Source: an uncultured Selenomonadales bacterium (GTDB lineage Bacteria > Bacillota > Negativicutes > Selenomonadales > Selenomonadaceae). Taken from it: a DNA stretch of 47,114 nucleotides. The notes beneath the pieces are model-generated. The model did no database searches. It was not told the DNA's origin and worked only from the letters and a program-made list of their open reading frames with translations. The stretch spans positions 1 through 47,114 of the forward strand of contig CAMJMR010000015.1 of assembly GCA_946407095.1 (NCBI GenBank), written 5' to 3'. Position 1 is the stretch's first letter; the number at the start of each line of letters is the position of its first letter. Positions 15,099 through 21,552 of this stretch are shown here, one piece after another. Position numbers and translations under genes: made by a program.

Positions 15099-16187
15099 AT
15101 GCGCGAACGTTTGGAAAAGAGGCGGCTCGCTTTGTATCGCAAAATGCGCAATCGGAAATTATTTTGGTCATTAATTCTTTGTTTCTTTATAGTTATCGGG
15201 TCGCTGGCGCATCTGGGTTTCAATTCCGACTTCACGCGAATGAAAGAAGGCATCGCGTCGAAGGTCAAGCCCGAAACGATTTTGCCGACATTCCGCAAGC
15301 CGACGACGATAATGCTGATGGGCGTCGACGAGCGCAAGGACGACGTGGGGCGTTCCGACACGCTGATGATTTTGAACTTATCCGAAGACAACGCGTCACT
15401 GCTTACCATTCCGCGTGACACGTTGGTTTACGTCGAACGGCACGGCTATCAGAAAATCAATGCGGCTTACGCTTATGGCGGCGCGAAATTGGCGCGCGAA
15501 ACCGTCGAAGACTTCTTGGGCATTGAAATCGACCGTTACGTCGCGATAAACAAGGCGCGTTTCGCCGAAGTGATTGACGCCATGGGCGGCGTCGAAATTT
15601 ACATTGAACGCGATATGCACTACGAAGACCCGTGGGACGACAACGGCGGGCTCGTGATTGACCTTAAGCAGGGCAAGCGGCACCTTGACGGCGATACCGC
15701 GATTCAATTCGTGCGTTTCCGCGATTCGGAGGGCGATGTCGGGCGCGTGCGTCGTCAACAAGCTTTCATGCGTGCCTGCGCGGACAAATTGAGTCAGCCG
15801 TCAATGCTGATTAAAATCCCCGAACTTTTGGGCGTGGCGGTCAAGGCGATTGACACTGATTTGTCTTCGGGCGAAATGCTTGCGGCGGCGGGCACCCTAA
15901 AGAGCGCGGAGGCGGCGGGCAATGTCAAAACGGGCGTCGTGCCCGGTTGGCTTCAGTATATCGACGAAGTCAGCTATCTCATCCCCAATGCCGACCGCCT
16001 CGGCACCGTCATGAAAAAAAATCTTGGTTTCGACGTAAGCAGGAAACATTTCGACAAGCTCGCCTACGAATACACGCCCGGCACCGACGCCGACTATTAC
16101 GACGTGAATTTTTATCCCGAACGCGATATTCGCTTCATGGACTATATAGACCGTCGTCGAATAGATTTGTCCGACAACGAACTCTGA
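15099..16187 (+). CDS. LytR-CpsA-Psr (LCP) family cell wall polymer ligase
   Basis: Membrane-anchored enzyme of a family that attaches glycopolymers to peptidoglycan. The 362-residue protein has an N-terminal basic stretch, one membrane segment (about residues 20-40), then the LCP domain: LMGVDERKDDVGRSDTLMIL with the conserved Arg/Asp pair, LLTIPRDTLVY, INAAYAYGG, GVEIYIERDMHY and the late HLDGDTAIQFVRFR..GDVGRVRRQQ segment. ATG 15099 lies 7 bases after GGGGAGGTG; an in-frame GTG at 15090 overlaps that ribosome binding site and is less likely. It is 19 bp after the MsrA-like gene and ends the operon. Confidence 0.92.
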   Translation: MRERLEKRRLALYRKMRNRKLFWSLILCFFIVIGSLAHLGFNSDFTRMKEGIASKVKPETILPTFRKPTTIMLMGVDERKDDVGRSDTLMILNLSEDNASLLTIPRDTLVYVERHGYQKINAAYAYGGAKLARETVEDFLGIEIDRYVAINKARFAEVIDAMGGVEIYIERDMHYEDPWDDNGGLVIDLKQGKRHLDGDTAIQFVRFRDSEGDVGRVRRQQAFMRACADKLSQPSMLIKIPELLGVAVKAIDTDLSSGEMLAAAGTLKSAEAAGNVKTGVVPGWLQYIDEVSYLIPNADRLGTVMKKNLGFDVSRKHFDKLAYEYTPGTDADYYDVNFYPERDIRFMDYIDRRRIDLSDNEL

Positions 16188-16195
16188 ACAAAAAA

Positions 16196-16222
16196 ATCCC
16201 CGCCTTATCGACGGGGTTTTTT
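16196..16222. terminator. Bidirectional terminator between the LCP gene and the nitrilase
   Basis: ATCCCCG and CGGGGTTTTTT surround a 9-base loop, with an A run before and a T run after, so it can end transcripts from both sides. It overlaps the stop region of the minus-strand gene at 16221. Confidence 0.8.
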
Positions 16223-16964
16223 AGTCTGTGTTCAAATTTCTGTCGGCAAGCAGATTCATTGAGGCGATGACGTCGGCGCGCTCGTTCAAGTCGATTTCCG
16301 CCGTCAAAAGTTCTTCGCCGCGCCCGCTCTCGGCAACGACTTCGCCGCAGGGATTGACGACCTCGGAAACGCCGGAACTGTTCGCGAAGACGACGAAAAC
16401 TTGATTCTCAATCGCGCGTGCCTTAGTCAAAATCCTGCGCGGCGTCAAACGTTTGAGGCTCCAAGCGGCGGGGATGAAAATAATTTCCGTGCCCGCCAAG
16501 GCAAGCTTGCGCATGAATTCGGGGAAGCGCAAATCGTAGCAGACGGCCAAGCCGCACTTCACGCCGTCAAGCTCGACCGTGACAACCTTATCGCCCGCGC
16601 TGAAGACTTTATCCTCGTCGGCGAAGCTGAACAGATGAGTTTTGTCGTAAGCCGCGCAGATTTCGCCGCGCCGATTCGCTACGAGGCACCGATTGAAAAT
16701 TTTGCCGCCGCTTGAAACTATGACGGAGCCGCCGATTATGTTCACGGAAAATTTTTCGGCAAGCGTGCTTAGAAATTCCGTCGTGCGCAAGCCGTCAATG
16801 TCCGCGAAGTCCTCAACGGGAGTGGGGTAGTAGCCCGTCGACCAGAGTTCGGGCAAAAGTATCACATCCGCCGCCCGCGCAGATTCGATAAGCCGCGCCG
16901 CCGTTGCAAAGTTTTCGTCGACCGCGCCCAATGTCGATTTGAATTGCGCGATTGAAATTTTCAT
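16221..16964 (-). CDS. Carbon-nitrogen hydrolase (nitrilase superfamily, omega-amidase-like)
   Basis: Cytosolic amidase of 247 residues with the Glu-Lys-Cys triad: Glu in LLPELWSTGY (about residue 39), Lys in YDKTHLF (about 108) and Cys in LAVCYDLRFPE (about 141). These fit the omega-amidase/YafV-like branch that hydrolyses alpha-keto amides, but the substrate cannot be fixed from sequence. The gene overlaps the upstream Dabb gene by 4 bp (ATGA), which indicates translational coupling. Confidence 0.9.
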   Translation of the reverse strand: MKISIAQFKSTLGAVDENFATAARLIESARAADVILLPELWSTGYYPTPVEDFADIDGLRTTEFLSTLAEKFSVNIIGGSVIVSSGGKIFNRCLVANRRGEICAAYDKTHLFSFADEDKVFSAGDKVVTVELDGVKCGLAVCYDLRFPEFMRKLALAGTEIIFIPAAWSLKRLTPRRILTKARAIENQVFVVFANSSGVSEVVNPCGEVVAESGRGEELLTAEIDLNERADVIASMNLLADRNLNTD

Positions 16965-17254
16965 AGCTCGAACTGCGCGGCAACGTAGCTCGAAACAAAA
17001 GCCTCGCCCTGCTTGGCAACGTGCTCGGTGTGATAGGGGTGCGTCATGTAGACGTCGAAATCCGCCTTCGCCGCGAAGTCAACGGTCATCACGACAGAAT
17101 TTTCGCTGCCGACCCAACCCGTGGCGAAGTTCGCGTGCAAGTCGACGATGCCGGGGATTTTCTCGCGCATTGCCCGCAAATCGGCAAGCACCGTGTTTTT
17201 AGTCGCGTCGTCAACGTCGTCCTTGAACGTGCCGATAAAAATGTGCCTTATCAC
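16961..17254 (-). CDS. Dabb-domain (stress-responsive alpha/beta barrel) protein
   Basis: A 97-residue single-domain protein. It opens with MIRHIFIGTFKDD, has LRAMREKIPGIVDLHANFATGW in the middle and ends with MTHPYHTEHV, the usual Dabb layout with the conserved HPxH motif. Such proteins are small dimeric barrels with varied or unknown roles. It is coupled to the nitrilase gene by a 4-bp overlap and lies 15 bp after the NagZ-like gene. Confidence 0.85.
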   Translation of the reverse strand: MIRHIFIGTFKDDVDDATKNTVLADLRAMREKIPGIVDLHANFATGWVGSENSVVMTVDFAAKADFDVYMTHPYHTEHVAKQGEAFVSSYVAAQFEL

Positions 17255-17269
17255 AAAATCGCCTCCGAT

Positions 17270-18367
17270 TTATAAATGCGCCTTCATCTTGAGGATGCGG
17301 CGAACGGATTCGTCGATACGCGCCATGGAAATTTCGCCGCGCTTCACGGCGTTGATTATGCCGTCGTAAACGATTTGCTGACTGTCGTAATTGTGGCAGA
17401 CCAGAGCAATATCGCCGCCCGCTTGAATCATTTTGACGCCCAAGCTTGCCAACTCGACGTTGTTTTTAATCGCGCCCATTTCCAAATCGTCAGTGACGAC
17501 AACGCCCGAATAACCCATCTCGTTGCGCAGAAGCCCCGTCATAACGGCAGGCGACAGGCTCGCGGAGTTGGCGGGGTCAAGCGCAGTGTATTTCAAATGC
17601 CCGACCATAATCATGAACTTGCTATTGTCGTGCCCGCGAATGATTTTCGCGAACGGCAAAAAATCTTCGGCGGCAAGCGTTGCCTTATCGTCTTCGATTT
17701 CGGAAACTGCCTTGTGCGGGTCAATCTTGCTTTTGCCTATGCCGGGGAAGTGTTTCAGCGTGTAGAAGAAATTTTCGGCCTCGTAGCCCTGCGCGGCGGC
17801 GTCGACGAAATTGGCGACGGTCTGCGCGTTATCGCCGAAAGAGCGCGTGTCTTTGCTGCCGACATCAGCCACGGGCGCGAAATTTAAGTTGACGCCGATA
17901 CTGCGCAGGATTTTGGCGTTGTGGCGAGCCCAATAGGTTGCGTTGGAAGGCTGACCGCTTAGCCCGATTTCCTCTTGCGAAGGCGCGACTTCAAACATAT
18001 GTCTGCCGCGAGCGACGCGCCCGCCCTCCTCGTCTATCGCGACGAACAACGGGGCTTTCTGATTCGCGGCAAAGGATATATCGTCGACCAATTTTTTTGT
18101 CTGCGCCACGCTTTCAAGGTTCCTGTCGAAGAGAATCAAGCCGCCGAAATGAATTCTGTTCAGCAGGTAAAAAATATCGTCATTGACGCTTGTGCCGTAG
18201 ACGCCAATCATAATCATCTGCCCGACTTTTTCTTCGAGCGTCATTGCTTTGAGCGTCTCTTCAATCGGGTCAGGCGGAGGAGGCAGAACGTCGGCTTGCA
18301 CTTCCTTGACTTCGCCGCAACCCGTCATGAGCAGAGCCGCGCAGATTATCGCTAAAAATTTTTTCAT
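17270..18367 (-). CDS. Beta-N-acetylhexosaminidase-like lipoprotein (GH3, NagZ-like)
   Basis: Exported lipoprotein of 365 residues: signal with lipobox LLMTGCGE (Cys at about 17), then a GH3 domain. Family markers include GQMIMIGVYG, the AIDEEGGRVAR strand, NLNFAPVADVG, KHFPGIGKSKIDPH (NagZ: KHFPGHGD..DSH) and VVTDDLEMGAI with the nucleophile Asp. It should release N-acetylglucosamine from peptidoglycan fragments outside the cytoplasmic membrane. The KHFPG loop differs from the standard GHGD, which may change the substrate. It is 1 bp downstream of the next gene and likely co-transcribed with it. Confidence 0.88.
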   Translation of the reverse strand: MKKFLAIICAALLMTGCGEVKEVQADVLPPPPDPIEETLKAMTLEEKVGQMIMIGVYGTSVNDDIFYLLNRIHFGGLILFDRNLESVAQTKKLVDDISFAANQKAPLFVAIDEEGGRVARGRHMFEVAPSQEEIGLSGQPSNATYWARHNAKILRSIGVNLNFAPVADVGSKDTRSFGDNAQTVANFVDAAAQGYEAENFFYTLKHFPGIGKSKIDPHKAVSEIEDDKATLAAEDFLPFAKIIRGHDNSKFMIMVGHLKYTALDPANSASLSPAVMTGLLRNEMGYSGVVVTDDLEMGAIKNNVELASLGVKMIQAGGDIALVCHNYDSQQIVYDGIINAVKRGEISMARIDESVRRILKMKAHL

Positions 18368-18368
18368 A

Positions 18369-19064
18369 TTACCTCTCCAAATTCACAACGCCGGGATTTT
18401 TGAGCATCCAGCCTCTTTCGGGGTCGTGAGTAAAAATTGCGGGCAACTTGACCGAATATTTTTTGTAGGTGCCGCGCTGATAGTTGAGCGCGAAAATTTC
18501 TTTAAGCCCGCCGTGTTCGTGCAATTCTTCGTCGCAAGGGTTCATGGGGTTGGGGACAACCGCGAACTCGTCACCCGAAAGTTTGAACGCCCAATAGCTG
18601 CTGTCGCGCACGTCTATGGCGGGGCGGAAAGTCATTGAGCCGCCGTAAGTCAACGCCCGCAATTTTTTTTCGCGAACGAATTTTTCACAGCGCGTCAACT
18701 GTCCCGGCTTAACCATTTCCTCGGCAAGGGTATTGAAATCTGCCACGAAATCCATCCACGGGTCTTGCGGCGCCAGCGGCGTGACGTTCAGCGAACGCGG
18801 CTCCGATATGTCCAGCCCGAACGGCTCCACTTGCGGCACTTCCGAAACGACCGTCGGCTCTCTCAGCTGATTGACTTTTTCCTCGACCTTGTCCAACTTT
18901 TTTTTCATCTTCTGCACTTCCGACTGAAGCTTTTCGATTTGCGCGGCCTTGGTGCTGTTGCTCGACCACAGATACGCCACGGCGAACAGCAGCACGACGC
19001 TCAAGCCCAATGCCAAAAAGTTCAGTGCGTCGGCAAAAAGCGGCGATGCCATTGTTTCTTCCAT
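18369..19064 (-). CDS. Single-pass membrane protein with coiled coil, unknown function
   Basis: I do not recognise this 231-residue protein. From ATG 19064 (GGGAGGT 7 bases upstream) it has a short N-terminus, one membrane segment (about residues 13-33), a coiled coil (AAQIEKLQSEVQKMKKKLDKV, about 41-68) and a folded C-terminal domain (about 105-231) with GSMTFRPAIDVRD and FAVVPNPMNPC. The longer open frame to 19292 runs into repeat D and is rejected. It is next to and tightly spaced with the NagZ-like gene, so an envelope role is plausible. Confidence 0.75.
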   Translation of the reverse strand: MEETMASPLFADALNFLALGLSVVLLFAVAYLWSSNSTKAAQIEKLQSEVQKMKKKLDKVEEKVNQLREPTVVSEVPQVEPFGLDISEPRSLNVTPLAPQDPWMDFVADFNTLAEEMVKPGQLTRCEKFVREKKLRALTYGGSMTFRPAIDVRDSSYWAFKLSGDEFAVVPNPMNPCDEELHEHGGLKEIFALNYQRGTYKKYSVKLPAIFTHDPERGWMLKNPGVVNLER

Positions 19065-19094
19065 ACTTTCGACCTCCCTACCAGGATTTACCGA

Positions 19095-19403
19095 TAAAGT
19101 AAAAAACGAATTGCAAAGAACGAGGCCGCCAAGGATGGCGACCGCCCGCGTCTTAAACAGCGGGCACAGTCGGCTTCGGGTTGCGCGGACGTTGGACAAG
19201 TGATCGGCAGCCGCTCCGCGCGGCAACGTGACGTTGCATCCAGATAGCGCGTTGTAGCTCGCTGACGGCTTAAGGGTGGACGCCGCGTCCACGCTGTTCC
19301 CCCGCTTCTAAAGCGGGTCTTTGCTACTTTCTTTCGCCAGTGAAAGAAAGTAGGTAGATAACGCCGAATCAGTGCCGACAAATCCTATTTATCAACACGC
19401 CCC
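19095..19403 (+). repeat. Dispersed MITE-like repeat, copy D
   Basis: It contains the GCGCGGACGTT block, the module with GCAACGTGACGTTGCATCC and CAGATAGCGCGTTG (19221-19301), the CACGCTGTTCCC block and the hairpin CTACTTTCTTTC/GAAAGAAAGTAG (19324-19353). The right end is the terminal repeat CTATTTATCAACACGCCCC, ending at 19403; the left terminal repeat is absent or decayed, so 19095 is approximate. It lies upstream of the unknown membrane protein gene and fills most of the gap before the tRNA. Confidence 0.8.
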
Positions 19404-19411
19404 AGCCCCTT

Positions 19412-19445
19412 AACGAACAAAGCCCGCGCCGTTAAAGACGCAGGC
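19412..19445 (-). terminator. Probable terminator after tRNA-Gln
   Basis: On the minus strand GCCTGCG pairs with CGCGGGC (one mismatch) around a loop of about ten bases, followed by TTTGTTCGTT. The U tract is weak, so this is tentative. Confidence 0.5.
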
Positions 19446-19460
19446 CTGAAATTTCTTGAT

Positions 19461-19536
19461 TGGCAGGGGTAGCTGGACTCGAACCAACGCATGCCAGATT
19501 CAGAGTCTGGTGCCTTACCAACTTGGCGATACCCCT
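19461..19536 (-). tRNA. tRNA-Gln (anticodon CTG)
   Basis: A full 76-base cloverleaf on the minus strand: acceptor AGGGGTA/TACCCCT, D arm with AAGTTGGTAAGGC, anticodon stem CCAGA/TCTGG with loop CTCTGAA (anticodon CTG, reading CAG), T arm with GGTTCGAGTCC and an encoded CCA end. It is flanked by a weak terminator-like hairpin on its 3' side. Confidence 0.96.
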
Positions 19537-19589
19537 TTGGTAAAACCGTTGCCATTTATACCACACGCCAAAAGCTTTGTCAATCGAAA

Positions 19590-20312
19590 TTATTTCTTGT
19601 CTTCCTTGGACTTTTTGTCTTTGGATTTTTTATCTTTGTCTTTCTTATCTTTTTTGTCTTTGGACTTCTTGTCTTTAGATTTTTTGTCGGGAGCGGAGTT
19701 GTCTTTGAAAGTGGTGACGCCGTAGCGGTAAACGTCGACGAAATTTTTATCCATTTGGGTGGTGAGGAGCTGGACGCTTACGCAACGACCTTCGGGGGTG
19801 CGGAAGAAAGTGTAGATATCCTGTCTGTCGGCAACGAATTCGCCTTCGACTTCGCCGGTCTCTTTGTTGAGGACTTCGATTGATTGGGCGGTGACGGCGT
19901 AGACACCCTTGTTTTCCTTGGTTATGCTGACGATTTCGGCGAGTTCAAAGCCGTTGGTTTTCTTGAGGCCTTCCAGATATTCGTCGATAGTTTTTTTGTC
20001 CGCCTTGTTGAAGTCGGGGATTTTGTCGTTGTCGAAGGCGTTGACTTGAATCAGGTAGGCGTATTGGACGTTCCAGCCCTCGTTGGCGAAGACAAGCATT
20101 TCACCGCGCTTTGAGGGGTCTTCCCAAGGATTTTGGACGACGGCAAGCGGCTTGAACGGGCAGGCGATTGAGTAATTGAAGTCTTCGCTCGTGTAGATGT
20201 AGGGCTCGTCTGTCGGCTCGGCGTTTTGCTCGGTAGCCGCCGCTTCCTCGGCGAAGGCGGTCGCCGTAAGAATCATCATCAGCAGAGCCGTCAGGAAAAA
20301 GATTTTTCGCAA
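19590..20312 (-). CDS. Secreted protein with a Lys-rich tail, unknown function
   Basis: A 240-residue exported protein not recognised as a named family. The signal peptide is clear (MRKIFFLTALLMMILTATAFA). The mature part starts with an acidic segment (EEAAATEQNAEPTDEP), then a folded region of about 150 residues (YTSEDFNYSIACPFKPL..). It ends in a highly basic tail of about 33 residues built from KKSKDKK units. The tail could bind anionic polymers or nucleic acid; that is a guess. It has its own promoter (20345-20373) and stands alone between tRNA-Gln and the metallo-hydrolase. Confidence 0.75.
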   Translation of the reverse strand: MRKIFFLTALLMMILTATAFAEEAAATEQNAEPTDEPYIYTSEDFNYSIACPFKPLAVVQNPWEDPSKRGEMLVFANEGWNVQYAYLIQVNAFDNDKIPDFNKADKKTIDEYLEGLKKTNGFELAEIVSITKENKGVYAVTAQSIEVLNKETGEVEGEFVADRQDIYTFFRTPEGRCVSVQLLTTQMDKNFVDVYRYGVTTFKDNSAPDKKSKDKKSKDKKDKKDKDKKSKDKKSKEDKK

Positions 20313-20344
20313 ATCGATTCACCTCGTTGGAAAATTTTGCTTGC

Positions 20345-20373
20345 ATTGTACATTACCTGAAAAAAATATGCAA
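20345..20373 (-). promoter_or_regulatory. Promoter of the Lys-rich-tail secreted protein
   Basis: On the minus strand TTGCAT (20368-20373) and TACAAT (20345-20350) are 17 bp apart, 33 bp upstream of the ATG at 20312. Confidence 0.7.
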
Positions 20374-20383
20374 GGATAATTTC

Positions 20384-20412
20384 TTGCACCGCCCTAAGAA
20401 ATTCGTTAAACT
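20384..20412 (+). promoter_or_regulatory. Promoter of the metallo-hydrolase gene
   Basis: TTGCAC (20384-20389) and TAAACT (20407-20412) with a 17-bp spacer, 19 bp before the TTG start at 20431. It is back to back with the promoter at 20345-20373. Confidence 0.55.
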
Positions 20413-20430
20413 TTGGCGGGGGTGAGCGAA

Positions 20431-21318
20431 TTGAGATTGACGATACTTATTGAGAACACGAAACCCGAAAGTTCGGCGTTGACGGCGGAGCACGGGCTAA
20501 GTTTTTTTGTGGAGACGGCTCGGACGAAATTTATCTTTGATTGTGGACACACGGGCGCGGCCTTCGACAACGCGAAGATTTTGGGCGTCGACCTGCGCGG
20601 CGTGAAGGTTGCGGCGTTGAGCCATTCACATTACGACCACGCGGGCGGCTTCCCTAAGCTTTTGGACTGCGCGGCGATTGAAACGGTTTTGACGGGCGCG
20701 AACTTTTGGGAAGAAAAATTTTCACGCACCGACGACGGCTTCAAGTACAGAGGCTGCGGCTTCGACGAAAATTTTTTGGCGGCGCGCGGCATTAAGCAAG
20801 TCGTCTGCCGAGATGTGCTTGAGCTTGACGCGGAGGCGTGGCTTGTCGGGAATTTTAAGCGGCGTTACGATTTTGAAACGATACCGAAAAAATTTGTTCG
20901 CGGCGCAGAAAAAATCCCCGACGGCAACGTGACGTTGCATCCAGATAGCGCGTTGAAACTCTTCGGCAGCTTAAGGGAGGATGCCGCGCTTGAACGTTCC
21001 TTTATCCCCGATGACTTTAGCGACGAGATTGTTTTGGTGTTGCGCGGCGGCGAAGGCTTGACAGTCGTGACGGCTTGCGCGCATTCGGGCATTCTAAATA
21101 TCGTTGCCGACATTCGCGAGCGATTTGCCTTGCCGCTTGCGCGAGTGATTGGCGGCTTGCACTTGACGGGCGCGGCGCAGGACAGAATTAATCGCACGCT
21201 TGCCGAGCTTAAAGCTTTGGGCGTGAGGGAAATTTTGCCGTGCCACTGTTCGGGCGAAGAGTTCATGAGCCGTTGCCCGCGCAGATTGTCTACGGGCTCC
21301 GTCATCGAAATTCCATGA
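20431..21318 (+). CDS. MBL-fold metallo-hydrolase with an in-frame repeat-derived insert
   Basis: Metallo-beta-lactamase fold protein of 295 residues, resembling the branch often annotated as dihydropteroate-synthesis-related or RNase-Z-like hydrolases. The metal motif SHSHYDHAGG (about residues 68-77), a late ACAHSGILNI (His ligand) and GGLHLTGA are present. Between KFVRGAEKIPD and IPDDFSDEIVLVL there is a stretch of about 27 residues (GNVTLHPDSALKLFGSLRED...) that is not expected in the family and is encoded by a copy of a module from the dispersed repeats. The TTG start at 20431 follows GGGGGTGA. The substrate is unknown. Confidence 0.8.
   Translation: MRLTILIENTKPESSALTAEHGLSFFVETARTKFIFDCGHTGAAFDNAKILGVDLRGVKVAALSHSHYDHAGGFPKLLDCAAIETVLTGANFWEEKFSRTDDGFKYRGCGFDENFLAARGIKQVVCRDVLELDAEAWLVGNFKRRYDFETIPKKFVRGAEKIPDGNVTLHPDSALKLFGSLREDAALERSFIPDDFSDEIVLVLRGGEGLTVVTACAHSGILNIVADIRERFALPLARVIGGLHLTGAAQDRINRTLAELKALGVREILPCHCSGEEFMSRCPRRLSTGSVIEIP
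20922..21000 (+). repeat. Repeat module embedded in frame in the metallo-hydrolase gene
   Basis: Its first 34 bases are identical to bases 19221-19254 of intergenic repeat D, and similarity continues for about 45 more (CTTAAGGG and GCCGCG blocks). It starts with the perfect 7-1-7 palindrome GCAACGT G ACGTTGC. An 18-base part, CCAGATAGCGCGTTGAAA, also occurs in repeat A. It adds about 26 codons without a stop or frameshift. Confidence 0.8.
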
Positions 21319-21452
21319 AAAATTTTTTTGAGCCGCCGTCCGATCGCCGACTTTGTGACGACGCGTCATTAAGCCGTTTAAAAATCTTGACTTATTGGCC
21401 TTCGCGTCTTGCCGCCAATCTGTAGGCGTTTCACGTTGAAAATTTTAAATGA

Positions 21453-21458
21453 TATAAT
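21453..21458 (+). promoter_or_regulatory. -10 box (TATAAT) upstream of nrdD
   Basis: A perfect TATAAT with the extended form TGATATAAT, 95 bp upstream of the nrdD start. No well-spaced -35 is visible (the nearest TTGAAA is only 11 bp upstream). No NrdR boxes or cobalamin riboswitch core were recognised in the 21319-21552 gap. Confidence 0.5.
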
Positions 21459-21492
21459 CGCGCCGCGCCAAGATTTTACTTTGGAGGGAGGC

Positions 21493-21531
21493 ATGCGCAT
21501 TCAACATGGTCAAGCGTGTTTTTTTTTCTAA
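21493..21531 (+). CDS. Possible 12-residue leader peptide upstream of nrdD
   Basis: A mini open frame, ATG to TAA, with a strong ribosome binding site (GGAGGGAGG, 2-3 bases before the ATG), encoding MRIQHGQACFFF. It ends 21 bp before the nrdD start and contains a T9 run. Its translation could affect nrdD expression, but there is no clear attenuator hairpin, and it may be chance. Confidence 0.3.
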   Translation: MRIQHGQACFFF

Positions 21532-21552
21532 ACTATGAAAGGAGGGAGACAA

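Noticed and set aside
18369-19292. Longer N-terminus for the coiled-coil membrane protein
   Set aside because: The extra 76 residues come from repeat copy D, while ATG 19064 has a good GGGAGGT site and a membrane segment right after it.
21319-21492. Cobalamin riboswitch or NrdR boxes upstream of nrdD
   Set aside because: No conserved core of a B12 riboswitch and no pair of NrdR-type palindromes could be found in this gap.
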